Below are positions 44,074-52,022 of a stretch of 64,000 nucleotides of DNA, in pieces. Both the position numbers and the translations under genes were made by a program. Origin of the DNA: Devosia sp. ZB163 (GTDB taxonomy: Bacteria > Pseudomonadota > Alphaproteobacteria > Rhizobiales > Devosiaceae); contig NZ_JAQRMY010000001.1 of NCBI RefSeq assembly GCF_028613635.1, positions 1,282,331-1,346,330 of the forward strand. Reading direction: 5' to 3'. Numbering within the stretch: position 1 is the first letter of the stretch; each line of letters starts with the position of its first letter. The notes under the pieces are model-generated. The model did not search any database. It saw only the letters and a program-made list of their open reading frames with translations, and was not told where the DNA came from.

Positions 44074-45597
44074 TTATTTCTTGGCGTGTTCGAGAGCGAA
44101 CTCTTCCTCGGGTGAGAGGATGAGCTTGTGGCGGCCGACCAGCGCGAAATAGACGATACCGACCGCGCACCAGACGATCACCCAGATCACGCCCTTGAAG
44201 AAGTTCGGGTCCTGGACCTGGTAGGACAGCGTCACCGCCGCGATGATGATCGTCAGCACCGCACCGGGAACGCCCACCGGGCTCCGGAACGGCCGCTCGA
44301 TGTTGGGCAGGTTTCGCCTGAGGATGATGAAGCTCACCGCCTGCGCGATGTAGCTCAGCATCGCGCCGAACACCGCCATGTTGAGCAGCACCGAGCCGAT
44401 GATGTCATCGCCCAGCTGCGTTTCGCCGGGCCCGCCGCCGCCATTGGCGAACCAGATCACCAGCATCACGCCGAGCCCGAGCAGGGCGCCCGAGATCATG
44501 GCGAGGTGCGGGGTCTTGTACTTGGCGTGGGTCTCCGACAGCGCCGACGGGAAGTAGCCCGCGCGGCTCAGCGAATAGACCTGCCGACCCTGTGCGTAGA
44601 GGATGGTGTGGAACGAGGCGACGAGGCCCACGAGGGCGACCACGCCGAACGCCGCTGCTGCCCAGGACACGTCCGGGAACATGGCGCGGATACCGTCGAG
44701 TGCCGGCTCCAGCGACGAGCCGAGGGCATGGGAGCCGACCCCGGCGATCGAGGGATTGAGGAACACGACGAGGAAGGCCGACAGGGCGAGCGTCGCAAAG
44801 CCCAGCATGATGCCGCGCGGCATGTCGCGCTTGGGATCGACCGACTCTTCTGCCGCCAGCGGCACCTGCTCGATGGCGAGGAATAGCCACACCGCAAAGG
44901 GCAGGGTGGCGAGCACGCCGCCGAAGCCCTTGGGGAACAGCTCACCGCCGCCTTCCGGCAGCTCCGAGCCGTCGGGCGCAATGTTCAGCGCCCAGCGCGA
45001 GAAGTCGATATGCCCGAACGCGCTAATGTAGAAGAACGCCAGGCCCGCCAGCGAGATCAGCGTCACCGCCAGCGTCACCTTGTAGCTCAGCGCCACCCCG
45101 AAGATGTTGAGCGCAAGGAAGATCGCGTAGAACACGATCCACAGCACTGGATAGAGCGATGTATCGAGCCCGGTTATCGAGCCGAAATAGGCCGATATGA
45201 ACGTACAGATCACCGCTGGCGTCAGCACATACTCGACGTTCTCGAACAGCCCGGTGACGAAGCCGCCCCACGGCCCCATCGAGCTGCGCGCGAACGAGTA
45301 GGCTGCGCCCGTATGCGGCAGCGCCGGGCTCATCTCGGCGATCGAGAAGGTCAGCCCCAGGTACATGATGGCAATGATGATGCCGGCCACCAGCATGCCG
45401 CCCCAGCCGCCGGTGGCAAAGCCGAAGTTCCAGCCCGAGAAATGGCCCGAGATCACGGCGCCGACCCCCAGCGCCCACAGCGACCAGATGCCGGCATAGC
45501 GCTGCAGTCCGCGCTTTTCGAAATAGCTCTTGTCGCGGGTGGCGTATTTCACCCCACCCGCCCGCGTGCCTGTGGCGGTAGAAGGTACGTCAGCCAT
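44074..45597 (-). CDS. APC family amino acid permease, ethanolamine-permease-like
   Basis: 507 residues from the ATG at 45597, with AGGAGGG 6 bases upstream, and about 12 membrane segments. GVGAVISGHFSGWNFG near the N terminus, SPALPHTGAAYSFARSSMG, LFENVEYVLTPAVI and WLFLAIEQVPLAAEES are the patterns I associate with the ethanolamine permease (Eat) subfamily. It imports a small amine or amino alcohol across the inner membrane. Its start overlaps the upstream amidohydrolase-like gene by 8 bp, so the two are coupled. Confidence 0.88.
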   Translation of the reverse strand: MADVPSTATGTRAGGVKYATRDKSYFEKRGLQRYAGIWSLWALGVGAVISGHFSGWNFGFATGGWGGMLVAGIIIAIMYLGLTFSIAEMSPALPHTGAAYSFARSSMGPWGGFVTGLFENVEYVLTPAVICTFISAYFGSITGLDTSLYPVLWIVFYAIFLALNIFGVALSYKVTLAVTLISLAGLAFFYISAFGHIDFSRWALNIAPDGSELPEGGGELFPKGFGGVLATLPFAVWLFLAIEQVPLAAEESVDPKRDMPRGIMLGFATLALSAFLVVFLNPSIAGVGSHALGSSLEPALDGIRAMFPDVSWAAAAFGVVALVGLVASFHTILYAQGRQVYSLSRAGYFPSALSETHAKYKTPHLAMISGALLGLGVMLVIWFANGGGGPGETQLGDDIIGSVLLNMAVFGAMLSYIAQAVSFIILRRNLPNIERPFRSPVGVPGAVLTIIIAAVTLSYQVQDPNFFKGVIWVIVWCAVGIVYFALVGRHKLILSPEEEFALEHAKK

Positions 45598-46426
45598 CAA
45601 ACCCTCCTGTGAACTGGCCGTGTCTTTCAATGAAGTTTGCTGCCCCGCCACGCGAACCATGCGCGGCCTGCAGACACCGGGCGAGCCGTTCGGCCCAGCC
45701 GATGATCCCGTCTGTCTCGAGAATCTCGTCGTGGCGAATCTCGATCATGGTAGATTCGATCCCGCGGCCGTCGCCATGATGCTCGAGCGTGTACGTGACG
45801 CCGTTGAGCGCCGAGTAGGGCTGGTTCCAGCCCACGTCGAGTTCCGGCCCGTCCGCTATCAACGCATCCCTCAGCGCCGCCGTGAAACCTTCGTCCCGGG
45901 GGTGGATCAGCCCGATCGGCCAGGGCCGCGGCACATCCTTGTAGACCGGCGTGAACGAGTGCACCGTGACGAGGATCGGCGCCTGTCCCCCCGCCTTCCG
46001 CGTTTCGATCACCTCGCCCAGCAAGTCGTGGAAGGGCGTGTGATACGCTCCGATCCGTTCCGCCCGCTCGTTGGCGCCGATCCCGCGGTTGCCGGGGATG
46101 TCGGTTCGCTCTGATATCGCGGGGCAGAGGTCCGGCGCGTCGGGCCGGCGGTTGCAGTCGACCACCAGCCGGCTGACCGTCGAGGCAACGAGTGGCGCAT
46201 CGAGCAGGTCGCTGAGCCGCAGCGCCACGGCGAGTGCGCCCGGATCCCATGCGATGTGCATCAGGCGCTGGTGCGGCGTCAGTCCGAGGTCGCCAAATCG
46301 GTCGGGGAAGCGGTTGGAGGCGTGATCGCAGGCCAGCACGAAGGGCGAGCGCCCCGTGACATTGAATACCAGCACTGGCGGCACGACGCTGGCCTCACGG
46401 CCCAAGTCGTATTGGTGCCCCACCAT
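45590..46426 (-). CDS. N-formylglutamate amidohydrolase family protein
   Basis: 278 residues of the FGase family (PF05013-like). LACDHASNRFPDRFGDLGL (His ligand), VVDCNRRPDAPDLCP, GAYHTPFHDLL and VTVHSFTPVYKD with IEIRHDEI are typical. The family hydrolyses N-acyl-glutamate-type amides with zinc; it is best known from histidine breakdown, but no hut genes are here. As first gene of the permease/GS/ALDH/Fe-ADH cluster it may release glutamate from a gamma-glutamyl product. That substrate is inferred, not shown by sequence. Confidence 0.85.
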   Translation of the reverse strand: MVGHQYDLGREASVVPPVLVFNVTGRSPFVLACDHASNRFPDRFGDLGLTPHQRLMHIAWDPGALAVALRLSDLLDAPLVASTVSRLVVDCNRRPDAPDLCPAISERTDIPGNRGIGANERAERIGAYHTPFHDLLGEVIETRKAGGQAPILVTVHSFTPVYKDVPRPWPIGLIHPRDEGFTAALRDALIADGPELDVGWNQPYSALNGVTYTLEHHGDGRGIESTMIEIRHDEILETDGIIGWAERLARCLQAAHGSRGGAANFIERHGQFTGGFDG

Positions 46427-46526
46427 ACTGACCCCTGCGGAACGTTCCGGGCCCCCAAGGCCTCGTCCCGGCTTGTTCGATCCCCCCCGCCTCCGGAGTG
46501 ATCGTTAACAGCCAGTTGACGGGGTT

Positions 46527-46542
46527 TTGACCGATTGGTCAA
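46527..46542. promoter_or_regulatory. Candidate operator upstream of the gamma-glutamylation locus
   Basis: Perfect inverted repeat TTGACC-GATT-GGTCAA located 101 bp upstream of the amidohydrolase start and just past the stop of ppk2 copy 2. It is AT-containing, with no U-run, and not terminator-like. Dyads of this form are often TetR-family operators. No regulator gene lies next to it, so the cognate protein is unknown. Confidence 0.6.
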
Positions 46543-46550
46543 TCCTGCCG

Positions 46551-47408
46551 CTACAACTGGCTGTGAGTACCGAGGAACTGCTTTGCCCCGACGACGATCT
46601 TGCCATCGACTTCCCCGATCAGTTTCTCGTCTTTGCCCTCGTAGTCCAGCGTGTGCAGCACCGTGCGGATGATGCCCAGCCGCCCGCGCTTCTTGTCGTT
46701 GTTGAAGACCACGTGCCAGGGCGCATGCTCGGTGTGGCTCGCTTCGAACATGCGGTTGCGCGCCTTGGAATAGTCGTCGAAGCGCTTCAGCGCCTCGAGG
46801 TCGACGGGCGAGAGCTTCCAGATCTTGAGGGGGTCGTGCCGGCGGTCGTGGAAGCGCTTGAGCTGCATCTCCCTGCCTATGGTCAGCCAGAACTTGAACA
46901 GGTGGATGCCGTCCTTGACCAGCATCCTCTCGAAGTCCGGCACCTCGTCGAGGAACTTGTCCGTCTCCTCGGGCGTGCAGAACCCCATCACCGGCTCGAC
47001 GCCCGCCCGGTTGTACCAGCTGCGGTCGAACAGCACCTGTTCACCCGCCGCCGGCATCCAGTCGACATAGCGCTGGAAATACCATTGCGTGCGTTCCCGG
47101 TCAGTCGGTTTGGTTAGGGCTACGTCAGTGTTGAAGCGCGGGTTGAGGTTCTCGAGATAGGCCGCGATCGAACCGCCCTTGCCGGCGGCGTCACGGCCTT
47201 CGAACACGATCACGATGCGCTTTCCGGTCTTGGCCTGGTCATGCTGCAGCAGCGCCAGCTGGCGCTGCACGTCCAGCATTTCGACCTCGTACTCGTCGTC
47301 GTCGATTTTTTCGTCATAGGGGAAGCCGCCCGAGGTCAGCGCCTTCTTCTTGATGGAGCGGGGCAGGACCGGATCCTCCAGGTCGAACTTCTCAAGTGCA
47401 TCGGACAT
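46551..47408 (-). CDS. ppk2: Polyphosphate kinase 2 family protein (copy 2)
   Basis: 285 residues. FEGRDAAGKGG at 69-79 (Walker A-like), DRSWYNRAG at about 128-136, and ALKRFDDYSKARNRMFE are PPK2 features. It lacks the long acidic N terminus of copy 1 and differs from it throughout (for instance SIAAYLENLNPR versus AIKRVTQRLNPR), so it is not a recent duplicate. It makes or uses polyphosphate. It is divergent from phoR with a PHO box in the shared 97-bp region. Confidence 0.93.
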   Translation of the reverse strand: MSDALEKFDLEDPVLPRSIKKKALTSGGFPYDEKIDDDEYEVEMLDVQRQLALLQHDQAKTGKRIVIVFEGRDAAGKGGSIAAYLENLNPRFNTDVALTKPTDRERTQWYFQRYVDWMPAAGEQVLFDRSWYNRAGVEPVMGFCTPEETDKFLDEVPDFERMLVKDGIHLFKFWLTIGREMQLKRFHDRRHDPLKIWKLSPVDLEALKRFDDYSKARNRMFEASHTEHAPWHVVFNNDKKRGRLGIIRTVLHTLDYEGKDEKLIGEVDGKIVVGAKQFLGTHSQL

Positions 47409-47421
47409 TCACCCGCTCCAT

Positions 47422-47439
47422 CTGTCATAGCCATGTCAC
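47422..47439. promoter_or_regulatory. PHO box (PhoB binding site)
   Basis: Direct repeat CTGTCAT-AGCC-ATGTCAC with exact 11-bp periodicity, which matches the PhoB consensus of two CTGTCA(T/C) half sites. It lies 14 bp from the ppk2 start on one side and 67 bp from the phoR start on the other. Confidence 0.85.
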
Positions 47440-47505
47440 AACCGTGTTATGAACACCCCGGTCTGGCAAGGCGAGCCGAATCGTCGGCGCGCCGGAGAAG
47501 GATTC

Positions 47506-48786
47506 ATGGTGGACCAAGCTGAGCGCCGGACGGGCGGCTCCATCTGGCTCGAAACCCTGCGCAATCGCCTCTATGGGCGCCTGCTGCTGCTGCTGGCCGT
47601 GGCCCTGGTATTCATGGTGCTCGCCGGCTCGAACGTCCTCGATTTCTGGCTCGCCGCGCTGGCCTATGCCGGCGTCGTCGCCATCGCCGCGGTGGTCCCC
47701 GAAACCACCGATTCCGCCTCCGGTCTCTCGGCGGCCGGAGGACGCAGCGAACTGGCCTTCGCCGACGCCGTGCGCCATTTCGCCGACGCATTGCCCGATC
47801 CGTCCATCGTCGTCGATGCCCGCAGCGTGATCGTGCACGTCAACCCGGCCGCAGCCCGCCATTTCCCAGGCGTGTCGCCCGGCAGCCCGATCGCCTTCAC
47901 CCTGCGCTCGCCCCAGCTGATCTCGGCCATCGAGGCCGCCCGGCTCGGTGCCGCGCAGACCATCGAGATGCACCAGACCGTGCCGACCGAGACCTGGTAC
48001 AAGGCCACGATCGCGCCGCTTGCCCCGGGCGATCCGCTCAACGACGGCGTGCTCGTCATCACCCTCCAGAGCCTCACCGAGGCCAAGCGCCTAGAGTCGC
48101 TGCGCACCGATTTCATCGCCAATGCCAGCCATGAGCTGCGCACGCCGCTGACCTCGCTGGTCGGGTTCATCGATACGCTGCTCGGCCCCGCAGCCAACGA
48201 CAAGGAGGCCCGCGAGCGCTTCCTTGGCCTCATGCGCGGCCAGGCCGCCCGCATGGCCAAGCTCATCGAGGACCTGCTGTCGCTGAGCCGCATCGAGATG
48301 CACCAGCACATGAGGCCCACGGCGCCGGTAGAACTCGGCGGGCTGCTGCGCGAGGTAGCAGAAGGCCTCAGCAAGCTTGCCGAGGATTCCGGCACGCAGC
48401 TTGACGTCAAGGTGCCCGAGGCGCCGGTGACGGTCAGCGGCGACCGCGACGAGCTTTACGAGGTGTTCGAGAACCTCATCGACAACGCCATCAAGTATGG
48501 CGCCGACGGCGATACCATCGAGATCACGCTCTCGGCCGACCACGGCCGCCCCGGCTTCGACGCGCTCGTCTCGATCGTCGATCACGGCGCAGGCGTCGCG
48601 TCCGAGCACGTGCCGCGCCTCACCGAGCGCTTTTACCGCGTCGATGCGGAATCGAGCCGCAAGAAGAAGGGCACCGGCCTCGGCCTCGCCATCGTCAAGC
48701 ACATCGTCACCCGCCACCGCGGCCAGCTCTCCATCAGCAGCCAACCCGGCCAGGGCACCCGCGTCGACGTCCTGCTGCGCAAGTAG
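47506..48786 (+). CDS. phoR: Phosphate regulon sensor histidine kinase PhoR
   Basis: 426 residues from the ATG at 47506 with GGAGAAGG upstream. Two membrane helices (about 25-41 and 45-64) with almost no periplasmic loop, a PAS domain (about 85-195), then HisKA with NASHELRTPL (H209) and HATPase_c with NLIDNAIKYG, DHGAGV and GTGLGLAIVKHI. This plan, lacking a periplasmic sensor, is that of PhoR, which reads phosphate through PstSCAB-PhoU. The partner phoB lies 9 kb away in the pst operon, so phoR is transcribed separately, probably autoregulated through the PHO box. Confidence 0.92.
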   Translation: MVDQAERRTGGSIWLETLRNRLYGRLLLLLAVALVFMVLAGSNVLDFWLAALAYAGVVAIAAVVPETTDSASGLSAAGGRSELAFADAVRHFADALPDPSIVVDARSVIVHVNPAAARHFPGVSPGSPIAFTLRSPQLISAIEAARLGAAQTIEMHQTVPTETWYKATIAPLAPGDPLNDGVLVITLQSLTEAKRLESLRTDFIANASHELRTPLTSLVGFIDTLLGPAANDKEARERFLGLMRGQAARMAKLIEDLLSLSRIEMHQHMRPTAPVELGGLLREVAEGLSKLAEDSGTQLDVKVPEAPVTVSGDRDELYEVFENLIDNAIKYGADGDTIEITLSADHGRPGFDALVSIVDHGAGVASEHVPRLTERFYRVDAESSRKKKGTGLGLAIVKHIVTRHRGQLSISSQPGQGTRVDVLLRK

Positions 48787-48810
48787 GATGGCCAGCCCAG
48801 CGCGTGGCGA

Positions 48811-48925
48811 GATGGGTCCGCCGGTCAAGCCCGCGGATGACGGCATTTGATGCTCATAGAGTGGCATCAGCCGCGCACCGGCAAGCCCCTCCCCACCGTC
48901 ATCTGCCGGCTTGACCCGGGGAGCC
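48811..48925. repeat. Inverted repeat, family D1
   Basis: CCGGTCAAGCCCGCGGATGACGG on the left and its inverse CCGTCATCTGCCGGCTTGACC on the right about 55 bp apart. It lies just after phoR in a 408-bp gap (48787-49194) that contains no gene. A related hairpin occurs at 57.68 kb. Confidence 0.8.
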
Positions 48926-48956
48926 CCGCGATGGCGCGGCTCGCCCATCGTTCCCC

Positions 48957-49043
48957 GGCTGTCATCCCTGCGAAAGCAGGGACCTAACGCGGAGCCAACG
49001 CCGGCGGAGAGGTGTATCCCTGCCTTCGCAGGGATGACAACCG
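48957..49043. repeat. Inverted repeat, family D2
   Basis: TGTCATCCCTGCGAAAGCAGGGA is mirrored by TCCCTGCCTTCGCAGGGATGACA about 35 bp later. Each arm is itself a hairpin (CCCTGC-GAAA-GCAGGG). This kind of element is widespread in proteobacterial genomes. The rest of the gap to 49194 holds the ThuA ribosome-binding site only. Confidence 0.8.
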
Positions 49044-49194
49044 TGGTCATGCGGTGTCTGTCGAGTGATTACGGCCCCAACTATCGGGTCCCATGCCCTC
49101 GCCCGCGTCACCCCACCACCCTCCCGATTGCCCCTTGCTCCGATCGGGTGCATTTGTTGAACTCCGGCGCCGGCTCTCGGCGGGAAGAGGAATA

Positions 49195-49836
49195 ATGAAG
49201 TCAGCGTTGGTCGTGTGGGGCGGGCTCGAGTTGCACGAGCCCGAGAAGGGGGCTCATGTCGTTCGTGAGATCCTCGAGGCAGAGAATTTCAAGGTCACGG
49301 TCACTGATGACTACACGGCGCTCGGCGCCGACGGAGTGGGCGCGTTCGACCTGATCGTCCCCCAGATCACCGGCGGCGAGCTCGATCGCGAGCACTCCAT
49401 CCGCTTCTGCTCGGCCATCGAAGCCGGTACCGGCCTTGCCGGCTTCCACCATGCCCTCGCGACCACCTTCCCGGGCAACCCGCGCATGCGCTTCCTTGGC
49501 GGCTCCACCTTCGCCACCCATCCGGGTGACATCATCACGTACAGGGTCGATCCGAAGGTGACGAGCGATCCGATCATGGCCGGGATCGGCAGCTTCGAGC
49601 ACACCTCGGAGCAGTACTACATGCATGTCGACCCCACGGTTGAGGTGCTGGCGACGACGACCTTCAGCGGCGAGCATGCCTTCTGGAAGAAGGGCGTCGA
49701 GATGCCGGTGGTCTACAAGTCCGCCTATGGCAACGGCCGTGTCTTCTACACGGCGCTGGGCCACAAGCCGGCCGAGCTTGACAAGCCCGAGATACGCACC
49801 ATCCTCACCCGGGGGCTGCTATGGGCGGCCCGGTGA
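49195..49836 (+). CDS. ThuA-like domain protein
   Basis: 213 residues from the ATG at 49195. A ThuA (glutamine amidotransferase-like) fold is indicated by VVWGGLELHEPEKGAHVVREIL, FDLIVPQITGGEL, GTGLAGFHHALATTF, GGSTFATHPGDI, the HTSEQYYMHVDP segment and GNGRVFYTALGHKP. ThuA was named from trehalose utilisation in rhizobia, but the reaction is not settled. It overlaps the next gene by 16 bp, so the two are co-translated. Confidence 0.88.
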   Translation: MKSALVVWGGLELHEPEKGAHVVREILEAENFKVTVTDDYTALGADGVGAFDLIVPQITGGELDREHSIRFCSAIEAGTGLAGFHHALATTFPGNPRMRFLGGSTFATHPGDIITYRVDPKVTSDPIMAGIGSFEHTSEQYYMHVDPTVEVLATTTFSGEHAFWKKGVEMPVVYKSAYGNGRVFYTALGHKPAELDKPEIRTILTRGLLWAAR

Positions 49837-50861
49837 TCGAGAAGCGCCCCATCGGCAGTACGGGGGTATCCATCAGTCGCATCGGTTTTGGTGGCGCGCC
49901 ACTGGGCGACGTCAAGCGCGCACCCTCTGACCAGGCCGCGCACCAGCTGTTGCAGATGGCCTGGGATGCCGGCATCCGCTACTTCGACACCGCGCCGTTC
50001 TATGGCCAGGGCCTATCGGAGCGCCGCATCGGCGATTTCCTGCGCGACAAGCCGCGCGACGAATACGTGCTCTCGAGCAAGGTGGGGCGCCTGCTCGTCC
50101 CCGATCGCGAATGGGCGATGGAGCGTCACGGCGATCCGCGTGCCATGCCCTTCCGCCCGGTGTTCGATTTCACCTATGACGGCGTCATCAAGAGCTTCGA
50201 GATGTCGCTGCAGCGGCTCGGCCTCGAGCGCATCGATATCCTGTTCCTGCACGATATCGGCTGGTTCAGCCAGCGCGACAACCACGAAGCGACCATGCGA
50301 CAGGCGCTCGAGGGCGGCGGCATCAAGGCACTTGAGGAGTTGCGCGCCGCCGGCACGGTCAAAGCCATCGGCGCCGGCGTCAACGAGTGGCCGATCATCG
50401 ACGAACTGATGAACCACGCCCGTTTCGACGTGTTCCTTCTCGCCAACCGCTACACCCTGCTCGACCAGGAGGTCATCGATACCCTCCTGCCACGGGTCGA
50501 GCGCGAAGGCGTCGCCATCGTCGACGGGGCTCCGCTCAACAGCGGCATCCTCGCAACCGGACCGGTCCCCGGTGCGACCTACGATTATGCCCCGGCGAGC
50601 GCCGAGATGATCGAGAAGACCCGCCGCATCAAGGTGCTGACGGATCGGTCCGGCACCACGCTGATCCGCGCGGCGCTCAGCTTCCCGCTCGGGCACCCTG
50701 CGATCACCTCGATCATTCCGGGCTTCTCGAAGGCGGAAGAATTCACCGACAACATGGCCGGATACCACAAGGCGATCCCGGACGAGCTGTGGAGCGACCT
50801 CAGGGCCGAGGGGCTGCTGCATCCCGCGGCGCCGTCGCCCCGGACCCCGATCCTCGAGTAA
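49821..50861 (+). CDS. Aldo/keto reductase (D-threo-aldose/L-fucose dehydrogenase type)
   Basis: 346 residues, AKR family TIM barrel. The catalytic tetrad is visible: Asp/Tyr in YFDTAPFYGQGLSERRIG, Lys in VLSSKVGRLL, His in ILFLHDIGWF. The sequence resembles L-fucose/D-arabinose 1-dehydrogenases, which oxidise the free sugar to a lactone. The DLH-like gene is 55 bp downstream and could act on a lactone. The group 49195-51591 may thus be a small sugar catabolic operon; this is inference. Confidence 0.88.
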   Translation: MGGPVIEKRPIGSTGVSISRIGFGGAPLGDVKRAPSDQAAHQLLQMAWDAGIRYFDTAPFYGQGLSERRIGDFLRDKPRDEYVLSSKVGRLLVPDREWAMERHGDPRAMPFRPVFDFTYDGVIKSFEMSLQRLGLERIDILFLHDIGWFSQRDNHEATMRQALEGGGIKALEELRAAGTVKAIGAGVNEWPIIDELMNHARFDVFLLANRYTLLDQEVIDTLLPRVEREGVAIVDGAPLNSGILATGPVPGATYDYAPASAEMIEKTRRIKVLTDRSGTTLIRAALSFPLGHPAITSIIPGFSKAEEFTDNMAGYHKAIPDELWSDLRAEGLLHPAAPSPRTPILE

Positions 50862-50916
50862 TCCCCGCAGCGAGAACTCACGCTACAGCAACCGAAGAAC
50901 CAGGAAAAACCAGGAC

Positions 50917-51591
50917 ATGGGTGAACGTTTCAAGCTGACTGCCTCCGACGGCTTCGTCCTCAACGCCTACCGCGCCCGGCCGGAAGGCAAGGTGCGCGGC
51001 GGCGTTGTGCTCATCCAGGAGGTCTGGGGCCTCAGCAACTGGATCCGCAGCGTCGCCGATCGCTGGGCCCACCATGGCTATCTCACCATCGCGCCCGCCA
51101 TGTTCGACCGCGTCGACTATGGCTACGAGAGCAACGACTACACGCCTGAACAATTCCAGGTCATCGGCGCGCTCATGAAGCAGTTCTCGATGGACACGGC
51201 GATGCTCGATGTCGAGGCGGCCATCCAGTCGGCTGCCGAAGGCGGCAAGGTCGGCATCACCGGCTATTGCTTCGGCGGTCGCATCAGCTGGATCGCGGCG
51301 AGCAACCTGTCGGGCCTCTCGGCCGCCTCGGGCTACTACGGCGGAGGTGTGCCCAACTACATCGACCTCACCCCGCGGGTGCCGACCGAAATGCACTTCG
51401 GCGACAAGGACCAGGGCATCCCCCTCGATCAGGTCGAGCAGCTGAAGTCCCGCCACCCCGAGGCTGACATCTACGTCTACAACGGCGACCATGGCTTCTG
51501 TAACAGCGACCGTCCGGACAAGTTTGACGAGGCCTCCTGCACCAAGGCCTCGGCCCGCTCGCTGGAGTTCTTCCATAAGCACCTCGGCTGA
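50917..51591 (+). CDS. Dienelactone hydrolase family protein
   Basis: 224 residues, alpha/beta hydrolase of the DLH family. The catalytic triad is visible as Cys in GITGYCFGGRISW, Asp in HFGDKDQGIP and His in YNGDHGFCNSDR; the Glu that controls the Cys is in IQEVWGLSNWIR. The true enzyme hydrolyses dienelactone in chloroaromatic breakdown, yet many homologues act on other esters or lactones. No aromatic degradation genes are close. Confidence 0.92.
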   Translation: MGERFKLTASDGFVLNAYRARPEGKVRGGVVLIQEVWGLSNWIRSVADRWAHHGYLTIAPAMFDRVDYGYESNDYTPEQFQVIGALMKQFSMDTAMLDVEAAIQSAAEGGKVGITGYCFGGRISWIAASNLSGLSAASGYYGGGVPNYIDLTPRVPTEMHFGDKDQGIPLDQVEQLKSRHPEADIYVYNGDHGFCNSDRPDKFDEASCTKASARSLEFFHKHLG

Positions 51592-52018
51592 CCTCCGGCG
51601 GCGCCTCGCCTACCTCGAGGAGGCAGTCGCCGACGCGCGGCAGGCCATGCTGTCGCGCAAGAAGGCGATGCTCGCCGCTCATCTGGTCGATGCCTACGCC
51701 GACCGGTTGTTCGAGGCCAAGGCCGAACCGGCCGGCGACATCCTGGCTTTTCGGGCCGGGCTTGCCGCCGCCCATCCCGCCCTCGCCCAGGCCTTCGACC
51801 TCGTGACCGGTCGCACGGAGCTGATCACAGAGGCCGTCGAGGTGCCGATCGCCGAATACGGCAAGCTCAGCGTCGAGGACTTCATGGTCAGCCTCTACAA
51901 CCAGCACACGGTGCAGCGCGTGCGCATCGCCATGCCGGACGGCACCCGGCAGGACGTGCACGAAGTCTTGGCCGCCGCAGTCGCGGCGCTGAAGGGGGAA
52001 GGTGGGCATCACCCGTGA
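51491..52018 (+). CDS. Hypothetical protein with uncertain start
   Basis: Up to 175 residues. The first 33 codons overlap the hydrolase gene in another frame and look non-coding. From residue 34 (ADLRRRLAYLEEAVADARQA) the sequence is protein-like, with a short coiled coil and then a globular part (LVDAYADRLFEAKAEPAGDI, YGKLSVEDFMVSLYNQHTVQ, RVRIAMPDGTRQDVHEVLAA). There is no ATG, GTG or TTG close to the apparent beginning of the coding part. The start is therefore either the overlapping ATG at 51491, a later ATG at 51648, or a rare codon. No family is recognised. Confidence 0.6.
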   Translation: MASVTATVRTSLTRPPAPRPRPARWSSSISTSADLRRRLAYLEEAVADARQAMLSRKKAMLAAHLVDAYADRLFEAKAEPAGDILAFRAGLAAAHPALAQAFDLVTGRTELITEAVEVPIAEYGKLSVEDFMVSLYNQHTVQRVRIAMPDGTRQDVHEVLAAAVAALKGEGGHHP

Positions 52019-52022
52019 GCCG

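Noticed and set aside
48811-49043. CRISPR-like array after phoR
   Set aside because: The repeats are two different inverted pairs, not regularly spaced direct repeats, and no cas genes are near.
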